56,763 nt of DNA from Deltaproteobacteria bacterium (GTDB lineage: Bacteria; Myxococcota_A; Polyangia; JAAYKL01). Position numbers and translations under genes: made by a program. Position 1 is the first letter of the stretch. Each line of letters starts with the position of its first letter. This document shows positions 1 through 8,207 of this stretch, in pieces. The notes below the pieces were generated by a model. The model saw only the letters and a list, made by a program, of their open reading frames with translations, was not told the DNA's origin and made no database searches. The stretch is taken from assembly GCA_016936575.1 (NCBI GenBank), contig JAFGXQ010000013.1, positions 66,835-123,597 of the forward strand, read 5' to 3'.

Positions 1-176
1 TCTGTCGCTACAGAGTCCGAACCGTCTATATCGGTACTTTCAGCCACATTCCGGTCGCTTTCCGAATCTCCCATAAGCGCTGCTCCCACATTCATCACAC
101 CATCGGTGCAACCGAGAGCAACAATAAGAATGGCGCCCGTAATACAACCGCCGACAAAATGTTTGTACCTCAACAT
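1..176 (-). CDS. Lipoprotein, C-terminus outside window (partial)
   Basis: Reading the minus strand from an ATG at 174-176 gives an open frame that runs off the left edge (58 codons seen). It begins MLRYKHF, then a hydrophobic stretch ending in the lipobox VALGC, so the mature protein would be lipid-anchored at about Cys23. After the Cys comes an acidic, Ser/Asp-rich linker, as in other lipoproteins of this window (22.9 and 26.6 kb). An AAGG element sits about 7 nt upstream of the start. It is divergent from the sigma factor at 332. No domain is visible in the part seen, so the function is unknown. Confidence 0.75.
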   Translation of the reverse strand, partial: MLRYKHFVGGCITGAILIVALGCTDGVMNVGAALMGDSESDRNVAESTDIDGSDSVAT

Positions 177-299
177 CAACCTTATTATTTCAAGTTTCGA
201 CGCTAAACACAAGAGCGTGTTCAATCACTTTTTTCGCAACACTTCTATATTTTTTGAACCACATTGTTACACTGTGGAATCAATCCAGTGTGAGTCCAT

Positions 300-314
300 A
301 AAACGGACCGTTTT
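300..314. promoter_or_regulatory. Perfect 15-bp palindrome upstream of sigma gene
   Basis: AAAACGG-A-CCGTTTT is a perfect 7-1-7 inverted repeat ending 17 nt before the sigma factor start and just before its AGGAA ribosome site. A second inverted repeat (CCACA, 9 nt, TGTGG at 259-277) lies further up. A palindrome here could be an operator or a leader hairpin; which one cannot be decided from sequence. Confidence 0.4.
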
Positions 315-331
315 CACGACAGGAACAAACA

Positions 332-961
332 ATGGGGAAAACCGGCACAAAATTCGAAGCGCACTCGTCACTGGCCCGCTTTCCCTCGTCTTCTCGAAAC
401 TGGACCAACGCAGAAATCATTGAAGGAATCATCGGACGGTCGGCGGTTGCCGGGCAGGCGCTGTTCGAAAAGTACAACCCCCATATTTCTGCGAGGGTCC
501 GCCGGCTGATGGGACCGGATGCCGAGTGGGAAGATCTGGTACAGCAGATCTTTTTAGCGCTCATCACCGCTATCGCCGATGTGCGTGAGCCCAAGCTTCT
601 GGATCGCTGGGTAGATAGAATCACGGTCAACGCGGTACGCAAAGAATTTAGGAGACGGCGGCGGCGCTGGTATCTCAGCTACGTTCCGGAACTGCCGGAA
701 ACAATCGACTTACCCGAGCGGGACGGCACGTTATTGTTCCATCGCACCGCTTCTGTGCTGAGCACAATGCACCCCGATGAACGAATCGCTTTCGTACTCC
801 GCTTTGTGGTCGAAGAAGAAATCGCACCAATCGCCGAAATGTGCGGTTGGTCAATTTCAACAACGAAGAGACGCATAAACAAGGCCAGAGACAATTTTAT
901 AAAACGTGCCCAGCGAGACCCGATGTTGCATTCGATTATGGAGGGCGTTTCCAATGAATAG
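332..961 (+). CDS. ECF-type RNA polymerase sigma factor
   Basis: A 209-residue protein with the two-domain layout of an extracytoplasmic-function sigma factor. A sigma-70 region 2 segment lies at about residues 43-113 (with WEDLVQQIF, matching the conserved D-x-x-Q core-binding helix), followed by an Arg-rich patch and a region 4 helix-turn-helix at about 138-192 (HPDERIAF then IAEMCGWSISTTKRRI). It would direct RNA polymerase to a small regulon in response to an envelope signal. An AGGAA precedes the ATG. Its stop overlaps the start of the FecR-like gene (ATGAATAG), so the two are translationally coupled. The target promoters are unknown. Confidence 0.85.
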   Translation: MGKTGTKFEAHSSLARFPSSSRNWTNAEIIEGIIGRSAVAGQALFEKYNPHISARVRRLMGPDAEWEDLVQQIFLALITAIADVREPKLLDRWVDRITVNAVRKEFRRRRRRWYLSYVPELPETIDLPERDGTLLFHRTASVLSTMHPDERIAFVLRFVVEEEIAPIAEMCGWSISTTKRRINKARDNFIKRAQRDPMLHSIMEGVSNE

Positions 962-2258
962 ACAAAACGAACAGATCGAACGATTCGGTCAGATACTTCG
1001 AGAAGGATACCGAGAACAGGATGAGACGCTGTCGAAGAATACCCAACTGAAAGACATTGTTGTCGGATTCGCTGTTGACCGTTCCACCAATATTCGTAAG
1101 CCGCGGATTCTTCTTGCAACCGGGTTGACCGCCGCCGTTGTTGCCGCAGCCGCGATAATACTGATCGTTGCGACCGCATCACGTACAACCGCCCTGTCCT
1201 TTTATATCGATCATTCAATGGAAACTGCTCAAGCCGGTTCGTGGATTCGTGCAGATGCCGACGAACATCACAACATTCACTTTTCAGACGGCAGCGCTAT
1301 TTCAGTTTCGCCGAAAACCGAAACCCGTATCGCCGCTGCCGACTCCGAACAAGTCATTGTGGACCTCAACCGCGGCGCGCTGAAACTCAAGGTAACACCA
1401 AAACGAAATAACAAATGGACGGTTCGAGCGGGACCATATCAGGTGAAAGTTGTGGGAACCCGTTTTTCAGTGCAATGGCAAGCCGACGAAGCGGTCTTTT
1501 CAGTTCAGGTCACCAGAGGGAAAGTTTCTGTATATGGACCCGGCATCGACGCCAATGGCATTTTCGTGGCAGCCGGAAGCCAATTGAAAGCAGAGGGACA
1601 AACAAACGTTGTGTCCGTAGGCGCTGTCCCCCCCCAAAATGCAGTGTCATCAGAGGGGAGTGTTTGTCCAACAGGTTCAAACACGTCTTCGCTTCAACAG
1701 AAAACACCAACGAAGGACGGCTCAACATCAGTCACCGATTCCGCTGAGACCACAAAAAGCAACAGAACCTCGCAACCACTATCGCGAACTTGGCAACAGC
1801 TTGCCAAGGCCAAGCAATACCGCCAGGCATTGCGTGTTGCCCAGGAACTCGGCGTATCCAAACTCGCGGCGACCCTGTCGGCAGACAATCTATGGTTACT
1901 TGCCACCACCGCGAGATACAGCAGCAGCGATGCGGACGCAATCGACCTATTTGTCACATACCGCAAACGGTTCAGCACCACCGCCAAATCACGCACTGCC
2001 GCATACCTTATTGCCGAACAGTTTTTCAACGCACAGGGAGATGCCGTCCGAGCCAAACAATGGTTTGCCACCTACTTGAAAGAATCACCCAATGGTGCGC
2101 TGCACGAGGAAGCGCTCGGTCACCTGATGAAGACATCGGTTCAATTAGGGCAAAACACGGATGCCCGTAACTATGCCGCTTCGTATCTACAGCAATATCC
2201 GGACGGGAATTTCTCCAAACAAGCCTACAGCATTTTAGCGAAATCGGTGGTATACTGA
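954..2258 (+). CDS. FecR-domain transmembrane protein with TPR-like C-terminus
   Basis: A 434-residue inner-membrane protein. The chosen ATG at 954 overlaps the sigma stop and has GGAGG about 8 nt upstream; an in-frame start at 906 would lie deep inside the sigma gene. The layout is a cytoplasmic N-terminus, one membrane helix at about 52-73, a periplasmic FecR-like domain at about 92-205 (including KWTVRAGPYQVKVVGTRFSV, typical of the family), a Ser/Thr-rich linker, and a C-terminal helical repeat region at about 280-430 resembling TPR/YbgF repeats. FecR proteins relay an envelope signal to the partner sigma factor, as anti-sigma or activator. The pairing with the upstream sigma and downstream outer-membrane protein supports that role here. 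Confidence 0.8.
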   Translation: MNRQNEQIERFGQILREGYREQDETLSKNTQLKDIVVGFAVDRSTNIRKPRILLATGLTAAVVAAAAIILIVATASRTTALSFYIDHSMETAQAGSWIRADADEHHNIHFSDGSAISVSPKTETRIAAADSEQVIVDLNRGALKLKVTPKRNNKWTVRAGPYQVKVVGTRFSVQWQADEAVFSVQVTRGKVSVYGPGIDANGIFVAAGSQLKAEGQTNVVSVGAVPPQNAVSSEGSVCPTGSNTSSLQQKTPTKDGSTSVTDSAETTKSNRTSQPLSRTWQQLAKAKQYRQALRVAQELGVSKLAATLSADNLWLLATTARYSSSDADAIDLFVTYRKRFSTTAKSRTAAYLIAEQFFNAQGDAVRAKQWFATYLKESPNGALHEEALGHLMKTSVQLGQNTDARNYAASYLQQYPDGNFSKQAYSILAKSVVY

Positions 2259-2262
2259 ATCG

Positions 2263-3336
2263 GTGTTTCAGCTTCCTCCGATAGCGAAAGCATCTGTTTT
2301 CATACTCCTGCTTGAGGGTCTCCTTCTCTATCCGTCGACTTGCACTGCGACTGTACCCTATGAAACGATTGTCGTTGTGGAAATGAGCAACTGCTGCGGC
2401 GAACGCGCATATCCGGAAGCCGAACGAGCATTACGAGATGAGCTTCAACTACTGCACATTCCGGTGGTTTCCGTTTCAGGCAAAGCGGTCGATGAAACCG
2501 CCCAACGAGAAGAGCTTGAACAAATTGCCCGTTTGTACCAAGCTGCGGCGGCAGTTCGTCTCACCCGTGCAGAAGTAAACGAACGCGCAGAAGTTCGCCT
2601 ATGGATTACGGATTTGGTTACCCGAAAAACCGTATATCGACGCATCGAAATTGATGAAAGCAATGAATTGTCGCTTCCCATGTTGGTTGCCATGCGGACG
2701 GTGGAAACATTACGCGCCAGCCTGCTGGAACTTCAGGACAAAACCGCCCGGGATGATAGACCCGTCTCTGATGAAATTCGCCACATGGTTGACCGCAACC
2801 CCCCTTCCCCCACCTACCTGTTCGGTGTGGGGGTATCCAGTGGACTGACCATGTCACCGGGGGGGGCGGGTATTCGGGCCGCGTTCGGCGCTGCTGCCTT
2901 TCTTCAGCCGGTACAGGGACTGGACATCTCAACGTCGGTCAACTGGTCACCACTCGGGGGCACCTACAGCGAAGCCGGGGTACGCTCCACACTTACCTAC
3001 ATTCAATTTCGAGGCTGGATTCATTATCGGCTTATTTCACACAGCTTGCTGCGCCCCGCCATCGGTCTGGGCGCAGGGGCATTTCTGGGAAAAGCGATAG
3101 GTGAAACCGAAAGCGATGCCACTGTGACAACCGCACGAACCTATGTTCCGTATGTCGGTGCATCCGCCCGTGTATACGTCTTTGCCAGTGAACACGTCCC
3201 GTTCTATATCGACGGCACCGCTGGGTTGCTCATCCCGGAGGCGAAAGTCGTTCATGGCGGCACTCAGGCGGCAAGTCTCGGCAAACCGTTGATAGAGCTT
3301 CGGTTCGGACTCGAAATCCGCTTTGGACAAAAATAG
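2263..3336 (+). CDS. Predicted outer-membrane beta-barrel protein of the sigma/FecR cluster
   Basis: A 357-residue exported protein starting with GTG five nt after the FecR stop. A signal peptide covers about residues 1-30. Residues 35-165 form an alpha/beta part (with a CC pair, SNCCGER) that looks like the domain used by several myxobacterial proteins to hold a short periplasmic module. From about 185 to the end the sequence alternates Gly/aromatic strands (LFGVGVSSGL, AIGLGAGAFLG) and closes with an aromatic-rich strand (ELRFGLEIRFGQK), which fits a small outer-membrane barrel. It probably belongs to the same signalling set as the two upstream genes, as the sensed or regulated surface component. 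No family name is certain. Confidence 0.6.
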   Translation: MFQLPPIAKASVFILLLEGLLLYPSTCTATVPYETIVVVEMSNCCGERAYPEAERALRDELQLLHIPVVSVSGKAVDETAQREELEQIARLYQAAAAVRLTRAEVNERAEVRLWITDLVTRKTVYRRIEIDESNELSLPMLVAMRTVETLRASLLELQDKTARDDRPVSDEIRHMVDRNPPSPTYLFGVGVSSGLTMSPGGAGIRAAFGAAAFLQPVQGLDISTSVNWSPLGGTYSEAGVRSTLTYIQFRGWIHYRLISHSLLRPAIGLGAGAFLGKAIGETESDATVTTARTYVPYVGASARVYVFASEHVPFYIDGTAGLLIPEAKVVHGGTQAASLGKPLIELRFGLEIRFGQK

Positions 3337-3372
3337 TGCATTTATTCCCTGTGCTCGATAGCGAAAGCAGTT

Positions 3373-3400
3373 TTTGCATTCACCACGTGCAAATTTTGCA
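3373..3400. promoter_or_regulatory. TGCAAA/TTTGCA inverted repeats, candidate activator site
   Basis: Three copies of the hexamer lie close together: TTTGCA at 3373, TGCAAA at 3388 and TTTGCA at 3395. The last two form a perfect 13-bp palindrome (TGCAAATTTTGCA). They sit roughly 55-95 bp upstream of the predicted sigma-54 promoter, where enhancer-binding regulators of the ZraR/NtrC type normally bind. Assignment to the regulator at 5529 is an inference. Confidence 0.45.
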
Positions 3401-3453
3401 TCTTTCCCCCCCGCTCACAACTTAAATCTCATAATTTCAACCATTTACAAATT

Positions 3454-3468
3454 TGGCATACGGCTTGA
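3454..3468 (+). promoter_or_regulatory. Probable sigma-54 promoter of the zraP-like gene
   Basis: TGGCATACGGCTTGA matches the -24/-12 pattern TGGCAC-N5-TTGC with correct spacing: GG at 3455-3456 and the -12 dinucleotide ten bases later. The -12 is GA instead of GC. It lies about 70 bp before the start codon of a ZraP-like gene whose neighbour is a sigma-54-dependent regulator, which makes the match more credible. Confidence 0.5.
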
Positions 3469-3535
3469 GTTGCTGTTCGGGTGTAACGCAATGAACAACC
3501 GAGCACAGACTCGACAGCATTGAAGGAGAAAACAA

Positions 3536-4114
3536 ATGAGACACAACACAAAAATTACAGGAATTCTGGTCGCACTGATTGCAACAACGATGGTATTCGC
3601 GGTTCAGGCCAAAAATCGAAACGGTCAAAAACGGGCACACCGCGGTATGAACATGGGGTTTATCGCACAAACCCTTGAGCTCACCGATGCGCAGCAGAAA
3701 AAAATTGATGCATTGAAGGCGAAAGAGAGCGAAAAAATCGGCAGGATTCAAAAAGATATGGATGCGTTACGCGATCAGATGCGCGCCCAATGGGAAAAGG
3801 ACGAAGTAAACAAAAAAGAAGTGAAGGCGCTGCAGAAGAAAATGCACGATTTACGAGGAAAAATGGGCGAGGCCCACACGGAGTTTCGATTGGGTGTATA
3901 CGATGTGCTGACCAAGGAACAACGCCAGAAAGCCGCAGCGGAACGCCGCCGCCTTCACAAAGAAGGCCGTCCCGGAAACGGAGCGATGGGTGACTGCCCC
4001 CGCGGTAACAGAGGAAATGGAGATGGTTGCGGACGCGGCAGAGGTCAGGGTCGAGGTCACGGGCAGGGACAAGGGAGAGGTCCGGCGTTCGACGGTCAAG
4101 ACGCCATGCGATAA
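3536..4114 (+). CDS. Periplasmic Spy/CpxP/ZraP-like LTxxQ protein
   Basis: A 192-residue exported protein. After a signal peptide (about 1-25) it is almost entirely charged helix and contains two LTxxQ-type motifs, LTDAQQ near residue 52 and LTKEQR near 124, the hallmark of periplasmic chaperone/stress proteins Spy, CpxP and ZraP. The C-terminus (about 145-185) is a Gly/Arg-rich tail with two Cys and one His. ZraP likewise ends in a Gly-rich tail, although richer in His/Met. AAGGAG precedes the ATG. The neighbouring sensor kinase and sigma-54 regulator form the rest of a Zra-like module. It probably binds metal or misfolded protein in the periplasm and damps the kinase; which signal it senses is not visible. 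Confidence 0.75.
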   Translation: MRHNTKITGILVALIATTMVFAVQAKNRNGQKRAHRGMNMGFIAQTLELTDAQQKKIDALKAKESEKIGRIQKDMDALRDQMRAQWEKDEVNKKEVKALQKKMHDLRGKMGEAHTEFRLGVYDVLTKEQRQKAAAERRRLHKEGRPGNGAMGDCPRGNRGNGDGCGRGRGQGRGHGQGQGRGPAFDGQDAMR

Positions 4115-4206
4115 CCCAACCGTCCCACTAAGGAAATCCATTGAATTTCATCTCTCCCCACGTAATAATTCCTCTGATATATCAATCCGCATATGAGAAT
4201 TGAATT

Positions 4207-5532
4207 ATGACATCACCAACCAAACCCAACCGACCGAAACCGCATTCCTGGCGCATCGGCCTGCTTGTCACCACAATTGTGCTGGGGATTCTTTTGGTGG
4301 GAGTCGGTCTGGTGGAATACGAAGCGGCCAAACGAAACGGTCGTCGCATCACCCAGGCACAGGTCATGTACATGATGATGGGGTTCCAAAAACAGCTTCC
4401 TGCCAATAACCGAGCGCAGCATAGCGATGTAATGAAAACCCTGTATGAAACATTCAAAGATGAAGGCATCCATCGAGTGGCGCTCTATGATCGGAATGAG
4501 CTGCTGGACGGATTCGGCACCGCCGTTGAGCCTTTTTCCATGATGCGTTTCACTCGGCGAGAGACACCTATCGACGTGGTGTTTATCTCATCTGAGCTGG
4601 TACACGCGAAAATCACGCTGCCCAACCGATTCGGCGGCGGCGGCGGAAGGTTTCGTAACCACCCGCGATACCGCAACGCAAGCACGCGCGCTGTGTTATT
4701 GGAACTCACGCCCAAAGAAGCGATTAGGCTGCGTGAGCGCGCACTCCAAATCATGTTGCTCGACATTGTCGCGGCCATCATTCTGATGTGCGCCGCCGTT
4801 GTATTCTGGAAACAGTCGGTTCGGCAGGAAAAACTGGAACACCAGCTCCAAAAAGACAGACAGTTGAAATCATTGGGACAGATGTCCGCGGTGATCGGAC
4901 ATGAACTGAAAAACACCATCGCTTCGATAAAAGGACACGCACAACTGCTGGCCGAAAATCTGGCGGATACACCGCATAAGCAAAGTGCCGAGTTTGTTGC
5001 GAATGACGCGATATACCTGCAGGAGATCACATCGCAAATGCTGGAATTCGCACGCACCGGAGAGCTGAAAATCGAAAAAGTGTATCTTGATGATCTAGCA
5101 GAAGGCGCTATCACTTTTTCGAACGTTTCAACTGTAACATATACATTGGAAACCAAGCAGGCCACCGCGTATGTAGATCGTCGCAAGCTGCAACAGGTTA
5201 TCACCAACCTAATCAACAATGCGAACGAGGCGGGCAGCACAGATATTCGGTTACATATTGTAAACAACGGTGAACTTATGATTGAAGTGGTCGACAACGG
5301 GCCCGGCATTGACCCTGCTCAGATTGAAAAAATATTCGATCCGTTTTTCACCACCCGTGCCAAAGGTACCGGATTGGGATTGGCGCTGGCCAAACGGGTG
5401 GTGGAAAGCCACGGCGGACACATTGACGTGACCAGCGATAAAAAACGGGGCACTCAATTCACACTGCACATCCCCAACCGGCCGTCCACCGATGAAAATA
5501 CCCCACCCCTGAATTCGGGAGGCACCCCATGA
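4207..5532 (+). CDS. Membrane sensor histidine kinase, ZraS-like
   Basis: A 441-residue two-component sensor. Membrane helices at about 16-36 and 182-200 flank a periplasmic sensor region of some 145 residues that includes a Met-rich stretch (VMYMMMGF) and a Gly/Arg/His patch near 143-155. The cytoplasmic part has the H-box GHELKNT (phospho-acceptor His232), an N-box (NLINNANEA, about 334-342), the G1 box DNGPGI (363), the F box DPFFTT (378) and the G2 box GTGLGL (387), so catalysis looks intact. Its stop overlaps the regulator start by 4 nt. The gene order LTxxQ protein-kinase-NtrC regulator matches the zinc/envelope-stress Zra system. The ligand is inferred, not shown. Confidence 0.85.
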   Translation: MTSPTKPNRPKPHSWRIGLLVTTIVLGILLVGVGLVEYEAAKRNGRRITQAQVMYMMMGFQKQLPANNRAQHSDVMKTLYETFKDEGIHRVALYDRNELLDGFGTAVEPFSMMRFTRRETPIDVVFISSELVHAKITLPNRFGGGGGRFRNHPRYRNASTRAVLLELTPKEAIRLRERALQIMLLDIVAAIILMCAAVVFWKQSVRQEKLEHQLQKDRQLKSLGQMSAVIGHELKNTIASIKGHAQLLAENLADTPHKQSAEFVANDAIYLQEITSQMLEFARTGELKIEKVYLDDLAEGAITFSNVSTVTYTLETKQATAYVDRRKLQQVITNLINNANEAGSTDIRLHIVNNGELMIEVVDNGPGIDPAQIEKIFDPFFTTRAKGTGLGLALAKRVVESHGGHIDVTSDKKRGTQFTLHIPNRPSTDENTPPLNSGGTP

Positions 5533-6857
5533 CTGCATCAATCCTGGCGGTAGATGATCGCGAAGGTATTCGCCTGTTTATCAAGGGCGCGCTTGAAAAA
5601 TCGGGATATCACGTAGACGTGGCCGAACACGGCCGAGCGGCGCTGCAAAAAATGGAAAAACAGCCGTTTCACCTGGTCATCACCGATCTGAAAATGCCGG
5701 TGATGGATGGAATGACACTGCTTACGCAAATTCGTCAGCTTTACCCACAAACGAAGATAATCGTACTGACTGCGCACGGAACCATCCACAACGCAGTGGA
5801 GGCAATGAAAGAAGGGGCGACCGACTATCTGACCAAACCGCTGGAATCACCGGCAGCGTTACGGGAACTGGTTCAACGCACACTGACCGGCATCGCCGCG
5901 GCGCCTATTTCAGCGACCAAGGAAAGCATTATGGTCGCTGATTCACCACAAATGAAACCGGTTCTCACCATGCTGCGAAAAGTGGCGCCTACAGATGCCA
6001 CTGTTCTTCTGACTGGGCAAAGCGGCACGGGAAAAGAAGTGGCGGCCCAACAACTTCATCTACTCAGTCCCCGAAGGGACAAACCGTTTGTGGCCATTAA
6101 CTGCGCGGCAATATCGGCACAGCTGATGGAAAGTGAAATGTTCGGTCATGAAAAAGGCGCCTTCACCGGCGCCATCGAACAAAAGAAAGGACGCTTCGAA
6201 TCCGCTGACGGTGGTACGCTTTTCCTGGATGAAGTCGGAGAACTGCCGCTCGCGCTGCAGGCGAAGCTGCTCCGGGTTATACAGGAACAAACCTTTGAAC
6301 GCGTCGGGGGAACCACTCCGATTCAAGTCGATGTGCGCATTATCGCAGCCACCAACCGAAATCTGCTTGCAGAAATAAGCGAAGGCACATTTCGGGAGGA
6401 TCTGTACCACAGACTGTCAGTCTTTCCCATTCACCTACCCTCTCTGGCTGAACGCAAGGAGGACATCCCGCCGCTTGCCGAACATTTTTTATCCCGCATT
6501 GCAGCGAAGCAGCAAATCTCAGCGCTGTCTCTCTCAGAGGGAGCCGTTCAAAAACTCATTACCCACCCCTGGCCCGGAAACATTCGAGAGTTGTCGAATA
6601 CACTGGAACGTGCGGCAATCATGTGCACGCCCCCCAACATCAACGCAGATGACCTCATTTTTACAACCCCGAACGGCACTATGCCGTCGGCATCCACGCC
6701 CGCGAGCGCCGCAACCGGCTCCCTGAAAGAAATTGAAAAAAGCGCCATACAACAGGCGCTGCAGGAAACCGACGGCCACCGCAAGCGAGCCGCCGAACGA
6801 CTGGGCATCAGCCTCCGCTCCCTCTACAACAAATTAAAAGAATACGGGATTGAATAA
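5529..6857 (+). CDS. Sigma-54-dependent response regulator, NtrC/ZraR family
   Basis: A 442-residue regulator with the full NtrC layout. The receiver domain (1-120) has phospho-acceptor Asp53 (ITDLKMP) and the conserved Lys103. The AAA+ domain has a Walker A GQSGTGKE (163-170), the sigma-54-contacting GAFTGA loop (210-215) and Walker B LFLDE (231-235). The C-terminus holds a Fis-type helix-turn-helix (about 400-440). All key residues are present, so it should activate sigma-54 promoters after phosphorylation by the overlapping upstream kinase. The nearby TGGCA...TTGA promoter and TGCAAA palindromes upstream of the LTxxQ gene are natural targets. Length is close to that of E. coli ZraR. Confidence 0.9.
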   Translation: MTASILAVDDREGIRLFIKGALEKSGYHVDVAEHGRAALQKMEKQPFHLVITDLKMPVMDGMTLLTQIRQLYPQTKIIVLTAHGTIHNAVEAMKEGATDYLTKPLESPAALRELVQRTLTGIAAAPISATKESIMVADSPQMKPVLTMLRKVAPTDATVLLTGQSGTGKEVAAQQLHLLSPRRDKPFVAINCAAISAQLMESEMFGHEKGAFTGAIEQKKGRFESADGGTLFLDEVGELPLALQAKLLRVIQEQTFERVGGTTPIQVDVRIIAATNRNLLAEISEGTFREDLYHRLSVFPIHLPSLAERKEDIPPLAEHFLSRIAAKQQISALSLSEGAVQKLITHPWPGNIRELSNTLERAAIMCTPPNINADDLIFTTPNGTMPSASTPASAATGSLKEIEKSAIQQALQETDGHRKRAAERLGISLRSLYNKLKEYGIE

Positions 6858-6896
6858 ATAGTCCGACAATATGCATAGACGAAACGGAGTGTACGA

Positions 6897-7946
6897 TTAT
6901 AAATTGGGGACAATTCGGGCAATTTGACCGGAGCTCAATTTCACCATCTGAAATGTACGATGTCCCTCATACACAAACGTAAGCTCGTGCAACCCCGGAT
7001 CAATTTTCAACAGAACGGGCAGGTACCCGCGCATCTGACCGTCTACGGAAACAGCGACGCGGCTGGTCATCCCCAGCGGCGCATTGATAATCAGAGACGC
7101 TTTCGCCGGACCGGAGGCAGCGGCCGTGGACGGAGCCGGACCAAGTCCGTACTGAGAACTGCTGTTGGCTCCGTCTGCCTTGGCCACTGCTGCCGAATGC
7201 GCTGCCGTGGACGGCTGGGAAACTTTTGCCACCGGAGCCGCCGCGGCGACGGAAGTTGCGGGGTTCGCTGTGGTTCGAGCCGGCGTTTTCAGGGATACCT
7301 GCTTGCCACGGCCGCCGGCACGACGCGCTGAACCGCCGGTGTCTCTTGCCGATTCTTCAGTCACATCGACCGCCGGTGCCTCTGCGACAACCTGAGAATC
7401 GTCGAGTTCCTCAATCAAGTCGTCACTGTTTGTCCCGAACGAATCGGTGTCCAAATCGTCTTCCATTCCCAGCTGGCCGTCATTATCCGCCATCTGTACT
7501 GCCGTCGCAGTCGGCGTCATTGCGAACGTCATGACTTCTGATGTACTCAACTGCACATCTTTGGAAATGCCTTCATATCCGGGCGCGGTTACCCTGATGG
7601 AATGATAATCTTCAGACGGTGTCAGATACGCATACGGCGGATTCCCTGAAATCACGTCGCCATCCACCTGCACCACTGCTCCGGGGATATTCCCCGGGAC
7701 CAGCTTCACCGTCAGGGTGATTGAATCGGTCTCATTTGCTTCGACAGCCTCAACCTTCACCACCTCTGTAGGCTCTGAAGTCAACTCCAGAAAAATCAAA
7801 CCGGAAAGTACCAGAAAAAAAACACCGGCGACCGCAAACATCGCCATGTGAATCATTTTTTTCTTTGCCACCATCTTTTCGAGCTCGGGCACATCGATGA
7901 TGACCGATGGGAGGTTCAGTTCTGCTTGAAAATCCGTATAAGACAT
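6897..7946 (-). CDS. PEGA-domain single-pass membrane protein
   Basis: A 349-residue protein if started at the ATG at 7946; an upstream in-frame start would add 40 residues of unlikely sequence. A cytoplasmic N-terminus of about 30 residues is followed by one membrane helix (about 31-54). A PEGA-like domain follows (about 70-140, with the motif NPPYAYL and VTAPGYEG), then a long acidic and Ala/Ser/Pro-rich linker, and a second PEGA-like domain at the C-terminus (about 280-349, with VDGQMRGYLPV and PGLHELTF). PEGA domains occur in surface and cell-wall-associated proteins of myxobacteria and relatives, often fused to kinases. Here no enzyme domain is present, so the role is structural or unknown. 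Confidence 0.65.
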   Translation of the reverse strand: MSYTDFQAELNLPSVIIDVPELEKMVAKKKMIHMAMFAVAGVFFLVLSGLIFLELTSEPTEVVKVEAVEANETDSITLTVKLVPGNIPGAVVQVDGDVISGNPPYAYLTPSEDYHSIRVTAPGYEGISKDVQLSTSEVMTFAMTPTATAVQMADNDGQLGMEDDLDTDSFGTNSDDLIEELDDSQVVAEAPAVDVTEESARDTGGSARRAGGRGKQVSLKTPARTTANPATSVAAAAPVAKVSQPSTAAHSAAVAKADGANSSSQYGLGPAPSTAAASGPAKASLIINAPLGMTSRVAVSVDGQMRGYLPVLLKIDPGLHELTFVYEGHRTFQMVKLSSGQIARIVPNL

Positions 7947-8207
7947 ATTAAATTCCAAATAATCTGTTCCATACACCCGGCTGGTCGTCACATAACCTTC
8001 CCAATGACACTCAGGTGCAATTAAAAACGCCCGGGTGTCAGCGATTATTCCCGCGCATCGCCGCAAAATGTAGCACGAACCGCCAATAAAAAAAAGACTT
8101 CCCGTGATTAACTGTCACAATCTCTACTTTAAGCGGTTCCCTCTGGACATTTACGGCATTGTTGGACAAAATTGCAGCCTTCTGTGGGAAAAAGGAGCCC
8201 GACACCG

